NCBI RefSeq assembly: GCF_963675165.1
Contig: NC_087379.1
Coordinates: forward strand, 6,117,839-6,181,838
Length of the DNA: 64,000 bases
Source of the DNA: Halichondria panicea
Taxonomy: Eukaryota; Porifera; Demospongiae; Suberitida; Halichondriidae
Direction of reading: 5' to 3'
In this document: positions 1 to 10,701 of the stretch, piece by piece
How the letters are laid out: the number at the start of each line of letters is the position of its first letter
How positions within the stretch are numbered: position 1 is the first letter of the stretch
Program-made: the position numbers and the translations under genes
Notes under the pieces: generated by a model
What the model was told of the DNA's origin: nothing
The model's database searches: none
Seen by the model: only the letters and a program-made list of their open reading frames with translations

Positions 1-674
1 ATGTCGTCATTTGTTCCCCCTGTCATTGAACTAGGCCAGGGCCAGGCGGGGTAGGTGTGAGGGTACATTTGCATTGTAGTGCCAAGCATAATAGCTGGGA
101 TATTCAGATGAGCTGCAAGGCAGGGTAGAAGGGTCATTAAGAAATCTGTGCTCATTATAATGTCCCATTTAGTTCCAGCTTTGGTTTCAGCTAAGATCAT
201 GTCTGTGAATTGATTCATTTCCAATGCAAAAACTCTACTCATTTCTGGAATCATTTTAATTAAAAATGTTGTGATGGTCTGGTCTTTTTGCTTCTGTATT
301 TTTTCAACCATGTTGTTCCCAGGTCCATTGCTTTTGAAAGCGACTCCAACTTTCTCTACAGCTTCTTGGGACTTGTTACCGGAAGTGGAGATGGTGACCT
401 TGTGACCCCTTCTTATTAGTTCCTCTGCTAGAGCTAGTGGTACGTATATATGGCCTGGTGCTTCCAGAGTTAGTATGAGAACATTCAGCTTCTTACGGTC
501 TTCGATCAATTCTGGAGCCTCTGGTTTCAAAATCGGATTTTCGTTTCGTGTTATTTCAATGGGATGTAAATTTTGAATCTTGTTAGTTAATGTGTGGCAG
601 GTGGCCAGATTGTTAGGTAGACAAGAGAGAAATGTCAGTAAAGTGACAGTGGTGAAGATGGTAGCTAGCTTCAT
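1..674 (-). CDS. UDP-glycosyltransferase, N-terminal part of upstream tandem copy (cut by window edge)
   Basis: The minus strand reads from an ATG at 674 off the left edge, giving about 224 residues. They begin MKLATIFTTVTLLTFLSCLP and are nearly identical to the N-terminal half of the complete UGT gene at 1763-3400; base 1 matches base 2742 there. The segment holds the signal peptide and the acceptor-binding half of a GT1 enzyme, expected in the ER lumen. It differs by a few substitutions and by small in-frame indels near residues 27-32, just after the signal peptide. No stop appears, so it is probably a second functional gene. The sugar-binding half lies outside the window. Upstream DNA (675 to about 1080) also resembles that of the second gene, so the duplicated unit includes the promoter. 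Confidence 0.85.
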   Translation of the reverse strand, partial: MKLATIFTTVTLLTFLSCLPNNLATCHTLTNKIQNLHPIEITRNENPILKPEAPELIEDRKKLNVLILTLEAPGHIYVPLALAEELIRRGHKVTISTSGNKSQEAVEKVGVAFKSNGPGNNMVEKIQKQKDQTITTFLIKMIPEMSRVFALEMNQFTDMILAETKAGTKWDIIMSTDFLMTLLPCLAAHLNIPAIMLGTTMQMYPHTYPAWPWPSSMTGGTNDD

Positions 675-1762
675 TTCAGTGATCCTATATATAGCTGACT
701 TTCAAAAAGTAAAGTATAGGTGTGATATGCAACAGTGTTAACAATACTAAGTGTTCATCACAGCATTTGATAATTGGTACTAAAATTAAAGGCACCCGTA
801 TGCATCCTATTGTGTATGCTCTGATAGGCAAACTTAATTTTGCTGGTGCATGGCTTGGTGCTCTGTGGGCTTGGGGCTCTCCGTTAGAATGGGGCCAACA
901 CAATGGGAGAAGAGAGATATGGTGTGTGTGTCAGTAACTGTATAGGTACAATGTCTGTTATGTGCATGTATACTAGAAGCGGGAGTGCATGTTGGGTATA
1001 GAAAACATATAGCTCATCTTAATAGCTGTGTTTGTTAGCAAATAAGGTGTTATAGTGCTCTTTCAATAGCATAATTGGCTGAGTACCATATAGCGGGAAA
1101 TTTTTTCAGGTGCAAATTTTCACTATTTGGCTCGAGAGTCCTCAGAATAATTGTTTGTGGGTTTATATTCGTGGTTCAATACCATGCAGGAAAACCACAC
1201 CCACCAAGAGCTTTGCATGTGAAATACTGCTGTGTGGGAGTTTGCTCGTTAATTGCTCTGCATGCCCTCAAAAAATGCACCTCCCGAAAATTCCCGCTAT
1301 ATACAGTATCATATTGTGTGAGCCTCTGGCTCTGTCATACTATGCTTGTAAAACGCCCACATTTTAAGAGGCTCTACAACCACACTCAAAACAGTGTGGT
1401 TATTTACATGTATTGCGCAAGCACATCTGATTGTAGCCTGCCTGCCTTAGCTTTACATGGTCATGTCAACCCATGCATGCACACGGTGTATATTACTACA
1501 AGTGTTTGTAACGTAGAGAGACGAACAACGTACTATTTATATGGTGTGTATGTAGTAGTTGCTTTGGTGTGTATAGTAGTTGCGTACTCCTGCTGTACCG
1601 TATAGCAGGCAACTTTGCCAACGAATAAAGTTTATCAAATCAATAAGGTGAGGGTTGCCAAATTTTTTTTGCTAATGTTTTTCAGTCCCAGTATATAATT
1701 ATCACTCAGTCAAATAAAACATCATTTGCCAAATTGTATCTACGATCAGTTCTGTTGAATAG
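675..1762. other. spacer between the tandem UGT genes
   Basis: This stretch holds the presumed promoter of the left UGT copy (675 to about 1080, similar to 3401-3766), a short inverted-repeat element (1091-1299), and the 3' flank of the second UGT. The 176-residue plus-strand frame at 1075-1605 runs through the repeat and resembles no protein I know. Confidence 0.5.
1091..1299. mobile_element. 209-bp TAGCGGG miniature inverted-repeat element
   Basis: The left end reads TAGCGGGAAATTTTTTCAGG and the right end, reverse-complemented, reads TAGCGGGAATTTTCGGGAGG, so the termini are imperfect inverted repeats of about 25 bp. TA dinucleotides flank both ends, as expected for a Tc1/mariner-type target. 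A second copy with shared internal sequence (CCACACCCACCAA, GCTTTGCATGTGAAATA) lies at 31538-31751. It has no coding capacity, so it is a non-autonomous MITE. The superfamily call is inference. Confidence 0.7.
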
Positions 1763-3400
1763 TTAATCACTTTTCTGTTTCTTTGACTTGCAGCACCTAG
1801 AGTAGAGACACTTTAATATCTTATAGTCTATGTAGACAGTGACTAGTGCACACACCATCAGTAGAGCGTACACATCAGCATTGTAGTACTGCACCCAGCT
1901 CCAGTTGTACTTGGCATAGGCTGGGATGAGATGATCGTAGCCAACCTCTGAGTAGAACTCCACCAGATCAGCTGCTCTCTTGGCTCCTCCAGCTGCTCGG
2001 AACACCTTCTGAAGTTTCCTTACATTCTCTCGATAATCTCCAGAGTCTATTTCTACTATGCTCTGGTACACCTGCTCTGCTGTGAGTCCTTGCTGGTTCA
2101 GATGTATACCCAATTGATGGTGATGCACTCGACCTGCATTTCCGATCTGTTCAACCATTTTAGGCAGTACTATTACAGGTACTCCACTGTTTAGGCTCTC
2201 GTGAACACCATTAGCCCCTCCGTGCAGTATTGCCAATCTTGTAGCTGTGTGTCTTAACACTGCTAACTGGGGAAGCCACTTCGATATATAAAATTGTTCT
2301 GGGTCGATATTTAGTTGGAAATCTTGATTCTTTCTCATAGCCCATACTACACTATAGTTAGTTCTCTGTATGCCTTCAATCAGTGCTTCTGCCATTTCCT
2401 TCGTGACACTCATCAGTGAGCCCATACTGATGTAAACTACACCTTTTTCTTTCTTATTTGCAAGCCATGTCTCTAGCTCTGGTGACAAAGACGCTGGGTG
2501 CTCACTTTGCACTGGTCCTACATAGTGTGTGAGGGGGGTCATTGTTCGTGGGAACTCGAATCCAATAACTGTCGGTACAATATTAGGTATGTACACAGCT
2601 GGGGCATTGACTATTTGAGCCGTGGTCAACTCAGGACAGACCCTTGCAATTGAAAACGTTGCTGGCCTATAAAACAGGAACGAGAAGAGTATTGGTGCCA
2701 ATATTCGTTCAATAGCATGTCCGAATCTTCGCAGGATTGTCATGTCGTCATTTGTTCCCCCTGTTATTGAACTAGGCCAGGGCCAGGCGGGGTAGGTGTG
2801 AGGATAGATTTGCATTGTAGTGCCAAGCATAATAGCTGGGATATTCAGATGAGCTGCAAGGCAGGGTAGAAGGGTCATTAAGAAATCTGTGCTCATTATA
2901 ATGTCCCATTTAGTTCCAGCTTTGGTTTCAGCTAAGATCATGTCTGTGAATTGATTCATTTCCAATGCAAAAACTCTACTCATTTCTGGAATCATTTTAA
3001 TTAAAAATGTTGTGATGGTCTGGTCTTTTTGCTTCTGTATTTTTTCAACCATGTTGTTCCCAGGTCCATTGCTTTTGAAAGCGACTCCAACTTTCTCTAC
3101 AGCTTCCTGTGACTTGTTACCGGAAGTGGAGAAGGTGACCTTGTGACCCCTTCTTATTAGTTCCTCTGCTAGAGCTAGTGGTACATATGTATGGCCTGAT
3201 GCTTCCAGAGTTAGTATGAGAACATTCAGCTTCTTGTTGTCTTCAATCAATTCTAGAGGAGCTTCTGGTTTCGAAATCGGATTTTCGTTTCGTGTTATTT
3301 CAATGGGATGTATCTTGTTATGGCAGGTGGCCAGGTTGTTAGGTAGACAAGAGAGAACTGTCAGTAAAGTGACAGTGGTGAAGATGGTAGCTAGCTTCAT
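1763..3400 (-). CDS. UDP-glucuronosyl/UDP-glycosyltransferase (GT1 family)
   Basis: This is one open exon of 545 residues, the usual size for animal UGTs. Residues 1-25 are a signal peptide (MKLATIFTTVTLLTVLSC). The C-terminal half carries the nucleotide-sugar signature: WLPQLAVLRHTATRLAILHG, then GGANGVHESLNSGVPVIVLP, then KMVEQIGNAGR. Near the end a membrane helix (VYALLMVCALVTVYIDYKIL) precedes a basic lysine-rich tail (KSKKQKSD), as in ER-retained type I UGTs. Enzymes of this family transfer a sugar from a UDP-sugar to small lipophilic acceptors in detoxification or lipid metabolism; the substrate cannot be told from sequence. The Asp-Gln pair usual near the end of the signature is Glu-Gln here. 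The absence of introns contrasts with nearly every other gene in the window. Confidence 0.93.
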   Translation of the reverse strand: MKLATIFTTVTLLTVLSCLPNNLATCHNKIHPIEITRNENPISKPEAPLELIEDNKKLNVLILTLEASGHTYVPLALAEELIRRGHKVTFSTSGNKSQEAVEKVGVAFKSNGPGNNMVEKIQKQKDQTITTFLIKMIPEMSRVFALEMNQFTDMILAETKAGTKWDIIMSTDFLMTLLPCLAAHLNIPAIMLGTTMQIYPHTYPAWPWPSSITGGTNDDMTILRRFGHAIERILAPILFSFLFYRPATFSIARVCPELTTAQIVNAPAVYIPNIVPTVIGFEFPRTMTPLTHYVGPVQSEHPASLSPELETWLANKKEKGVVYISMGSLMSVTKEMAEALIEGIQRTNYSVVWAMRKNQDFQLNIDPEQFYISKWLPQLAVLRHTATRLAILHGGANGVHESLNSGVPVIVLPKMVEQIGNAGRVHHHQLGIHLNQQGLTAEQVYQSIVEIDSGDYRENVRKLQKVFRAAGGAKRAADLVEFYSEVGYDHLIPAYAKYNWSWVQYYNADVYALLMVCALVTVYIDYKILKCLYSRCCKSKKQKSD

Positions 3401-4387
3401 GGTAACATTTCAGTGATCCTAGCTGACTTTTCTCATGTTATATAAAGTAAAAGTAGGTGTGTGATGCAACAGTGTAACAATATTCATCATTGCTGCATGG
3501 TACTTATACACTCAGCATTGTACTATAATTAAAAAAAACATACACTCCTGCTCATTCTTCCTGTGCATGCATGGCTTGGTGCTCTCTGGCTTAGGGTAAT
3601 GGGAGAGGGGGATATGGTGTGTGGCTCAGTAACGTTTAACTTATGCGTGTACTATACAAGCAGTAGTGCACGTTGGGTAGCAAAATTAGTTAATTAGCTG
3701 TGTTTGTTAGCAAATGAAGTATTAGTGCTCTTCATGAATCTTTTGCTGAATATCATAATTATCTGAGCCCGGACTAGCCGAGGTCCATGGTGGGTACGTG
3801 TGTGCAAGGGTTTGTAATTAACTGCTGGATATTTAGATATTCAGGATTGTGGAGTGTTTACATAAAGGAACATGTCTAGAGTGTTGCTACTCTACTTAGT
3901 AGTTAGCTCTGCACCAGAGACGCTAGCTAGCTATTGGTGGCTGCAAGGCTCTGCTGATGCCCACTATAATTTTAGACTTTGACTTTTGGCATCAATCGTT
4001 TTTAACAACAATCATGGTCGATCATTACCCACTCTTGGAGTTTTCCTGGATTCTGCCTGCAGTAAAATAAATTAATGCAAAAATGTTTATCATGATATAA
4101 GGAGCTATTAGCAATAGTACGTTATGTTGCTTTGACACCTTCACCGAGGCTGAGGCATCAGCGCGCACCAAGGTGCTTCAAGTAAAAGTAGGTGGTGGGT
4201 GATGCAATAGGTATTCATTGCTGATTGTTTATCACCAAGAGTTCCTAATTAACTCTAGTTATCACTTATAGTATACACTCAGCAAAAAGGCTGTAATGAT
4301 ATACAATAATTATGGTGTAGTCCCACTGTAGAATTACATGCCTTATTATATTTCATGTGCTCCTTGCGATATTGATTATATATACAG
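3401..4387. other. UGT upstream region and unexplained spacer
   Basis: The first 360 bases are the presumed UGT promoter and match the flank of the other copy. I searched the rest on both strands for mTOR kinase-domain exons, which should precede the FATC exons at 4388, and saw none. Confidence 0.4.
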
Positions 4388-4990
4388 AAACTTCATCAAA
4401 GACAAACGAAGCAAGAAGGAAAACAAGAGGGCAGGAGAATGGTGAGTGTGATGTTGGTATACGTACAACCATGCATAATTATACTATAGCTACTTGTAAG
4501 CACTTGAAGTAATTATACTACCTTACAAACCGACTACCTTACGAACCGAGTCCCCCCCCAAAATCATACATGCATGTACATACCCTTACCTTTGTACATG
4601 TATACCACCCTATTCCACCACACACACACACGCACACACACACGCACAGGCCTCTCTCCAAGCAGGTCAGGTCAGAGACAAGACTCTCAAGGCTACCAAC
4701 CAGAGGAGCTGAACAAGAGAGCAGTGGCCATCACTCAGAGAGTCAAGCAAAAGCTAACCGGTATGTCAGTCTCAGGCTGTACGTATCTGTGTTCTAAACA
4801 TGAAAATTAGACTTGAGTGCAGTTACCCAGATTGAATTTTGTCATAATTTCATCATTCTCTTGTCCAGGTAACGACTTTCAACATGAGAGCACCCTGGAC
4901 GTGGACAAGCAAGTGCAGCTGCTCATAGAGCAAGCCACCAGCCACGAGAACCTGTGTCAATGCTATATTGGATGGTGCCCATTTTGGTAG
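4388..4990 (+). CDS. MTOR: mTOR C-terminal exons (FATC domain), 5' part absent
   Basis: Three exons, 4388-4441, 4650-4760 and 4869-4990, join in frame (phases 1, 1) with GT-AG borders. They encode a Ser/Arg-rich linker, then [20 protein letters not shown] and [20 protein letters not shown], ending [16 protein letters not shown] and a stop. This is the diagnostic C-terminus of the TOR kinase: the ending is the same as in animal mTOR, and the two FATC cysteines that form a redox-sensitive disulfide are present. FATC supports kinase activity of the PI3K-like kinase at the heart of TORC1 and TORC2. Only about 95 residues are visible. The FAT and kinase exons are not in the 4.4 kb to the left, where two UGT genes lie on the other strand. 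Either a very large intron contains those genes or this is an orphan duplicate. Confidence 0.9.
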
Positions 4991-5410
4991 CCTCTTGAAC
5001 TCAAATTTTTGATGACTCTTTATTTTGTGGTTTAATTTTCTACTGATATATCCTAAAGTGTACATGTGTATTTGATAATTATTGATTGACGTTCATATTG
5101 TTGTGATGATGATATGTGCAAGTACTTCAATTGTCAATAATTAATTAATAAGCGTGCAAGCATGCATATAATGTGTACTATACCTACTTCCCTTCGCTGA
5201 TGTAACATTATAATACTCAAGTTAAAATTGTCATGAAACATGGCATCATACAAAAAATGTGTACATGTATAATAATAGATGCACACACGTACAGGATATG
5301 GGTAAACAAATTAAGCTATAGGTCGATTGATTATGGTACACTAGTATAGTTGCATCAGATTGAAGGGTACATGAAAAACGTGCATGCATAATTATAATAA
5401 TTATGTCAGT

Positions 5411-8278
5411 TCAGTTTGTGGTAGCAATTTTAGCAGGTGAACTCTCCCCAACTGTTGACTCCATTAACCCATCTTCCACAAACTCTGCCACCTGCATGGA
5501 GACAAAAAAGGGGCTTATAATAATTATTACAATCAAAATTTTCGTTAGTATACACCTTAATTTGGGATATATAATAATATATACTATACGAGGTATATAT
5601 ATACGTGTACGTGTTATAAAACAAAATGCATAATTATATATATATATATATATACCCGTACAAGTATAATAATGAAGCCATTAATTATGCTGCTACATAT
5701 CGTCATATGGTAGTTAGTGGATGTACTGGTGCATGTGGTTCGACACCTCCGAACTACACTAATGGGCAAGCAAACACTATACTAGGCATAATAGCTCAGT
5801 GCATGGGACGTAACATATATACCGATTTCATCATATCCTCCATTCTGGACTTGTTCTGCTCAAACTCTGAGTCACAGTTTAGTGACAGCACAGGCACACC
5901 AGACAAATGGGAGGGGGACCTGCATGTGAAGAATAATGAGAGGCAGTTCTACATGAGAGTATTACAGTACAGCTCTACTATGCTAGCTTGTTGGCCTGAC
6001 ATAACAGTAGAGTCACTCACTGCAAGAGTTCATAGCTAGAGTATTGGAACGAAGCATTACCTTGCATCAGATGTATTTGGAAAGTAACATGACTTCCTGC
6101 TTGGTACATGACCAATCTGAGCGCCTGGAGCCATGCATGCACCACTTGCCTCGTGGCAGTAATAATTTTATTGCCAAAATTGTCATTGATCACACGGAAG
6201 TCACGTTACTTTCTGAATACATCTGATACACGTACAGTACGCAAGCGTTCGATACTCTCGCTTTTATTATACACTCTTGCTAACTCCTATATATAGGGTG
6301 TACAAACCTGCCTACTAGCTACATAGTTTAGCCACCCTGTAGCCCCGAAGAGCACAGAATGAGCTGATAGAACTATATAATTATGTAATAAATGCAATAG
6401 AGCTCTCACTTGATGCTCTTGTGGATGAGCCAGTCTTCATGTCGCTCGTGTAAGGTCTCGAGGTAGGTTTGAGAGACTGTGTCTTCCTCTGGTCGCCCTC
6501 GCTTCTGGAGACGCCCATAGCAAATCTTCTGGGAGGGTGTGTGGGTGTGTCAGGAAAGTGTGTGTGGAGTGTGAGGGGTGTACCTACCTATATAACACAA
6601 AGCACTTCACATCTAAAGCAAAAGAAACTAAAAGATGCTAATAGGGAGGTATATATCACATGACATGTTTAGATCAGATATTTGAGACTGTCAAAATTTG
6701 ACTAAGGCTTCGGGCAGACATTTCGGCAACTATCTTTGACTGGACATAACTTTAGTAAGAGGAGCAAATCAACAACCTTTGGGTCTGTTCGCAGGTAGAT
6801 GATTCCGTCCAGCTGCACGGGTAGGGAGGAGGTGAGGAACGAGTGCCAGTCACAGTACAAGTTCCATTCCATGTCACTCATTAGCCCACTTAAGTGACAG
6901 TTCTGGGCAAAGATGAACCTATATGCACGTGCGTGGTTAGGGGGGTAGGAGGTGGCCAAGTGTCAGTAATAAGCTGTAATAGTGAAAAAAATTGTCAGCT
7001 ACACACTCATGAGCAAGGCAGAGTTAAGAGTCCATGGCCTTTAGGCTTTGATAAACAGATTTATAAGAGAGTATCGGAACGGATGTACAGTTGTATTACT
7101 CTAATTACGTGGCATTTCAAGACAATTTTCAATAGAGGCCTTGGTAAAGTGTCTAGTTGGTAATATATTTTCTAAAGAGCTTTGCACAGAACGCACTTCA
7201 TGCTTTTGTAATCGACCTTCCAAACTCAAGTTACGGTCAAATTACATATGTACACGCAGTATCCACAGTTGAGCCCATAAGAAGGCACACTACAATTCTC
7301 TCAATCAGAGCTCATGAATCGGTATGGTCTCACAATTCAAGTTACGATCAACTTATATGCGTACTGTTAGTGTATGCCTACTGTACAGTACCCACAGTTT
7401 GATTCCATGAGAAAACACACTACAATTCTCTCAATCATTGGTAATGGCCCACCTGTCACTGTACACAGATCTCTCATAGAAGACCACAGGGTTTCTTGAC
7501 TTGAGCACCTCCGGGGCAACTGGCCGCAGCTGGCTTCGAAGCCGACTCACACAAGCATAGGTCTAACATGAGATGAAAAACGGTTAAGTACTTGCCAGAA
7601 GGAGTATATAATATAAGATACCGTACCTGAAATGTGTAGGCCCAGCGGTTGGGTTCTTTGTAAAACATGTCTAACAGATTCCCACCATTCTGCTGTGACT
7701 CTGTCACGTCCTGTACGGAACAGAGACAGTACATACAGTCACCAACATAAACATAACATCATCAATATTGCATGCATAATTATTATACAGTCACAATAAG
7801 ACGCTACACAGGCAGGCGAGTTTTTACACACTCCTTAGCAGATTTCGACTTATGGAAGCATAAATAATATAGCTGTAAAGAAGCATAGCCTCTGTCTTAT
7901 ACCAGTTAACGACTGTGTCTCTAAACCTTACTGCATACCTCTCCTTCTGCAGGCACTTTCAGCCATTTTGTGAGCGGCTCAGAGATCACTCTGTATGTTG
8001 GGTTCAGCTCCTCCAGCAATCGCAGGAAGGTGGACTTACCTGCAGCTGTGGAGAAATATCATTATACAGCCTAGTAATGATATGCATGGAGTAGTGCAGT
8101 GTAGCAAATGCATGCTGTAGTGCTAGTGAGCTAAAGCCTGCATGACTGGAGCCAACCATGCAGCATGTATGCACACAGTAAGCTTACCTATGTTTCCTTC
8201 AATGGCTATCCTTTTCACAGATCCAGCTGTGGCAGCTGTACACAGCCTCTTGGCTAGGGGAGCAGCTAGCTCAGCCAT
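5411..8278 (-). CDS. deoxynucleoside kinase (dCK/dGK/TK2 family)
   Basis: Eight exons (8188-8278, 7939-8045, 7627-7710, 7453-7562, 6777-6918, 6410-6528, 5823-5919, 5411-5491) join in frame to 276 residues, close to human dCK (260). Key features run in order: the P-loop IEGNI-(G)-AAGKST split across exons 1 and 2; EPLTKW; QQNGGNLLDMFYKEPNRWAY; TYACVSRLRSQL; the ERSVYSDR catalytic segment; DGIIYLRTDP; and a lid-like GRLQKRGRPEED. The enzyme phosphorylates deoxyribonucleosides with ATP in the salvage pathway. There is no convincing mitochondrial presequence (start MAELAAPLAKRLCTA), so a cytosolic dCK-like role is likelier; substrate preference is not readable. Its 3' end converges on mTOR; the next gene upstream, BCAS2, lies on the same strand. 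Confidence 0.93.
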
Positions 8279-8308
8279 TGCTCAATTCTGTACTGTTTAA
8301 ATGAAAGC

Positions 8309-8314
8309 CACGTG
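8309..8314. promoter_or_regulatory. CACGTG E-box near the deoxynucleoside kinase start
   Basis: A palindromic CACGTG lies about 30 bp upstream of the kinase ATG. The same hexamer occurs near the BCAS2, G-beta and ODAD1/p53 starts. Function is inferred only. Confidence 0.35.
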
Positions 8315-8468
8315 GGTAGTCTAAGGTCAAAGTTGAATGCCCACACCCAACCAAATCATGCATTAATTTTTATGCACATTTTTTTTATGAACATTTTTGA
8401 CGCATGCACAATCAAGTTTCATTTTCATTGTACAAAGAAGAGATAAACTACGCAGAGTTTGATCAGAG

Positions 8469-10187
8469 CTACAAGGAATGTTCAAACAAGTCTTCACTTA
8501 CTCTCAAGCCTCTGGACAAATACGAGTCAAATCAAACGAAACACACACACAGACACATACCAACCTGTCGATGGCTTGTTGCCTGAGCGACCCCACCTCC
8601 TGCTCTAGATTGAGACACACCCTCTCAATCTCGTAGTTCTTTTGCACCAGACTTTGCCAACTGTAGTGAGTGGACTCTTATTGCATGACTGGACACAATA
8701 GCACACACACATACAAGCAAAACATTACACCAAAGTGTTGCAAGTGGATATCGGTACTTAATTTATGACTTACTGGTTTTCAAGTGCATGTAGGTGCCCA
8801 CCAGCTGTCATCTGCAGATAACAACGAGTAATTGTTAATGGTCTGACGATAATTATTTCAGAATCAAATTTACTTGTTTTGTTTTTCTCTCCCAGTTGAC
8901 TTCTTGTACTTGATTTCTACAAACAGAGAGTGAATCTTGGTTACGTACAGATCATGAGCTCTACCTGAGTTTTTTGAGTGTCTTCTGTTCTTGTTCAATC
9001 ATTCTTGTGATAAACCTGTGTAGCAGAGGTCGGTAGTAAAGATACCATGGCAATAGTATCGTAAAGCACACACTAACCCATTTTGCTCTTTCCACTCGTT
9101 GCTACTATATTGAGACAACAGCTCCAGATTAATGATTCTACAGGGAAAGGAAGAGAGGGAAAGTTACAGCCAACTCGAGGAAGCTAACACATCAGCCTCG
9201 AAAACAAAAAAAAGTAAAGGACCGTTTTCCTTGGTTAATTTGTTTCCCCGGAAACCAAAATGCACCCCCTGATAGAGAACACACACTATACCACTAACCC
9301 AGAGACGGGCTCACCTCCCTGCCTGGTGCTCCAGCTGAGCCATGGAGTTGTCGACACTCTCCTGCCAGGCACCAATGTCGTTTTTCTGGGCCACTCCAGG
9401 TTGGGGAAGCTCGTACCTACAGGGACCAAACAAAACGAAAACACAGTTAATTAATATCAATTGTACAAGTCAACTACATGTACACAGATGAAACTCTGAT
9501 TGGAAGTAAACTAACTTTTATTTTGCATTTACCGAACCCGTAATCACCAACCACGGTGGCATTGAGATCACACAACTTGATAAAGCTCACCGTTTCATAC
9601 TGAGCATCTCCATGGGCTGCCTCATCGAGAGTCTCTCAAACTCTGTCCGCAGCATGGGGGTCTGTAGGTGTGGGGGAGGGGCATCGATTAGTGTTGACAT
9701 AGAATGGGGGCAGAGGAGGTTCGACACGAGTACCTCAATTAGGCTAAAATTGAGGTAATTGGTCAACATGCAACAATGAACTTTACTGTTGAATTTGCAC
9801 ATGACCAAGCTTAATCGAGGTACTCGTGTCATACTTCCTCCGGAATGGGGGTATGTGTGTGTGGGGGTAGGGGCATCGATTAGTGCTATAGTACATATTT
9901 AAAGAATGGGATCTGTGGGTAGGCGTAGTGTTGCAGCATTCCGCATTTAAGCCATATACCTCGAACGACACTTTTGGTTGTTGCAAGTAGTCAAGGTAGC
10001 TTTTATTTGGTCTGTATCTCTTTGTCTCTTCCTCCACCAACTTCATAGCCTGAGGTCGAGGGGAGGTACACAGTTTCAACGCTGCATGCATTCAGAGCTC
10101 ACATCATACCTCCTCTCTCACTCCAGGCTCATCATAGCCGTGATCAATGTACGGTAGAGCATCCAAATGTACCTCTGTTGCAGCCAT
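8469..10187 (-). CDS. BCAS2: BCAS2 / SPF27, PRP19-complex splicing factor
   Basis: Ten exons (10110-10187, 9960-10049, 9591-9661, 9315-9416, 9078-9137, 8965-9015, 8874-8916, 8774-8811, 8565-8660, 8469-8511) give about 223 residues; human BCAS2 has 225. Signature stretches are [77 protein letters not shown] and [20 protein letters not shown]. The C-terminal half is a predicted coiled coil. SPF27 is a structural subunit of the PRP19/NineTeen complex that activates the spliceosome. The last small exon is a prediction from phase and splice sites (tail [13 protein letters not shown]); without it the frame runs about 20 residues further. Intron 2 contains a fold-back element (9723-9830). Some introns are only about 60 bp. 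Confidence 0.92.
9723..9830. repeat. 108-bp fold-back element in a BCAS2 intron
   Basis: The ends are inverted: GACACGAGTACCTC at 9723 and its exact complement ending at 9830, with partial pairing continuing inward (TTGGTCA / TGACCAA). It sits between two direct copies of a roughly 25-bp GC-rich motif ending GGGGCATCGATTAGTG (about 9668-9692 and 9859-9883). Confidence 0.65.
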
Positions 10188-10701
10188 CACTTAAATCCGT
10201 ACCCATGTGAAGGTTAAGGTTTTCTGAAAAAAGCCCATCCATAGTCATTGCTCCACCCCAATTTAGTCTAGGGTCAGAGTCCTATTTGTACGTGATCTGA
10301 CTATCAGATCACGTGCAGCAGTGTTATTAGCTCCACACCCCCACACAACGTATGCATTACTCTGACTCAGCAAATTCTCAGTAAGTGCAATAATAAGATG
10401 TTGTCAGTTCAGGGTTTATACAGCAAAGCAAAAAGAAATTATAACGTCACTCCTACCGCAAACAAACTAGCACACACACAATCGAATTACTTACAACATA
10501 TAAAAGGAACAATAAGTTTAAAATTAGTCAAACAACAAAATTTTGAAGTAAACAAACTTAACTAAAATTAATGTGTACACAAGAGCTATCTATATGCAAC
10601 ACATGTATACAGTATTATACAATGATCCTGCAGCTGCAGAACAGAACAGAACTATATGTGTAATGGTACTAGACAAAGTTTTAGGTCCCTCTCTCCCGGT
10701 C
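10188..10701. other. BCAS2 promoter region and G-beta 3' flank
   Basis: This gap separates the BCAS2 start from the stop of the upstream G-beta gene on the same strand. It contains an 11-bp-arm palindrome (10290-10314) and otherwise AT-rich sequence, with no coding signal on either strand. Confidence 0.5.
10290..10315. promoter_or_regulatory. perfect palindrome with CACGTG upstream of BCAS2
   Basis: ACGTGATCTGA and its exact complement TCAGATCACGT are separated by CTA, about 100 bp upstream of the BCAS2 ATG. The right arm ends in a CACGTG E-box (10310-10315). It could be a dimeric transcription-factor site or the hairpin of a short RNA; position favours a promoter element. Confidence 0.45.

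Noticed and set aside
1075-1605. 176-residue plus-strand frame
   Set aside because: It runs through the TAGCGGG miniature element and its flank, shows no domain, and has no splice or conservation support.
5626-6039. 137-residue plus-strand frame
   Set aside because: It lies opposite exon 7 of the deoxynucleoside kinase, whose minus-strand reading matches the family and splices in phase.
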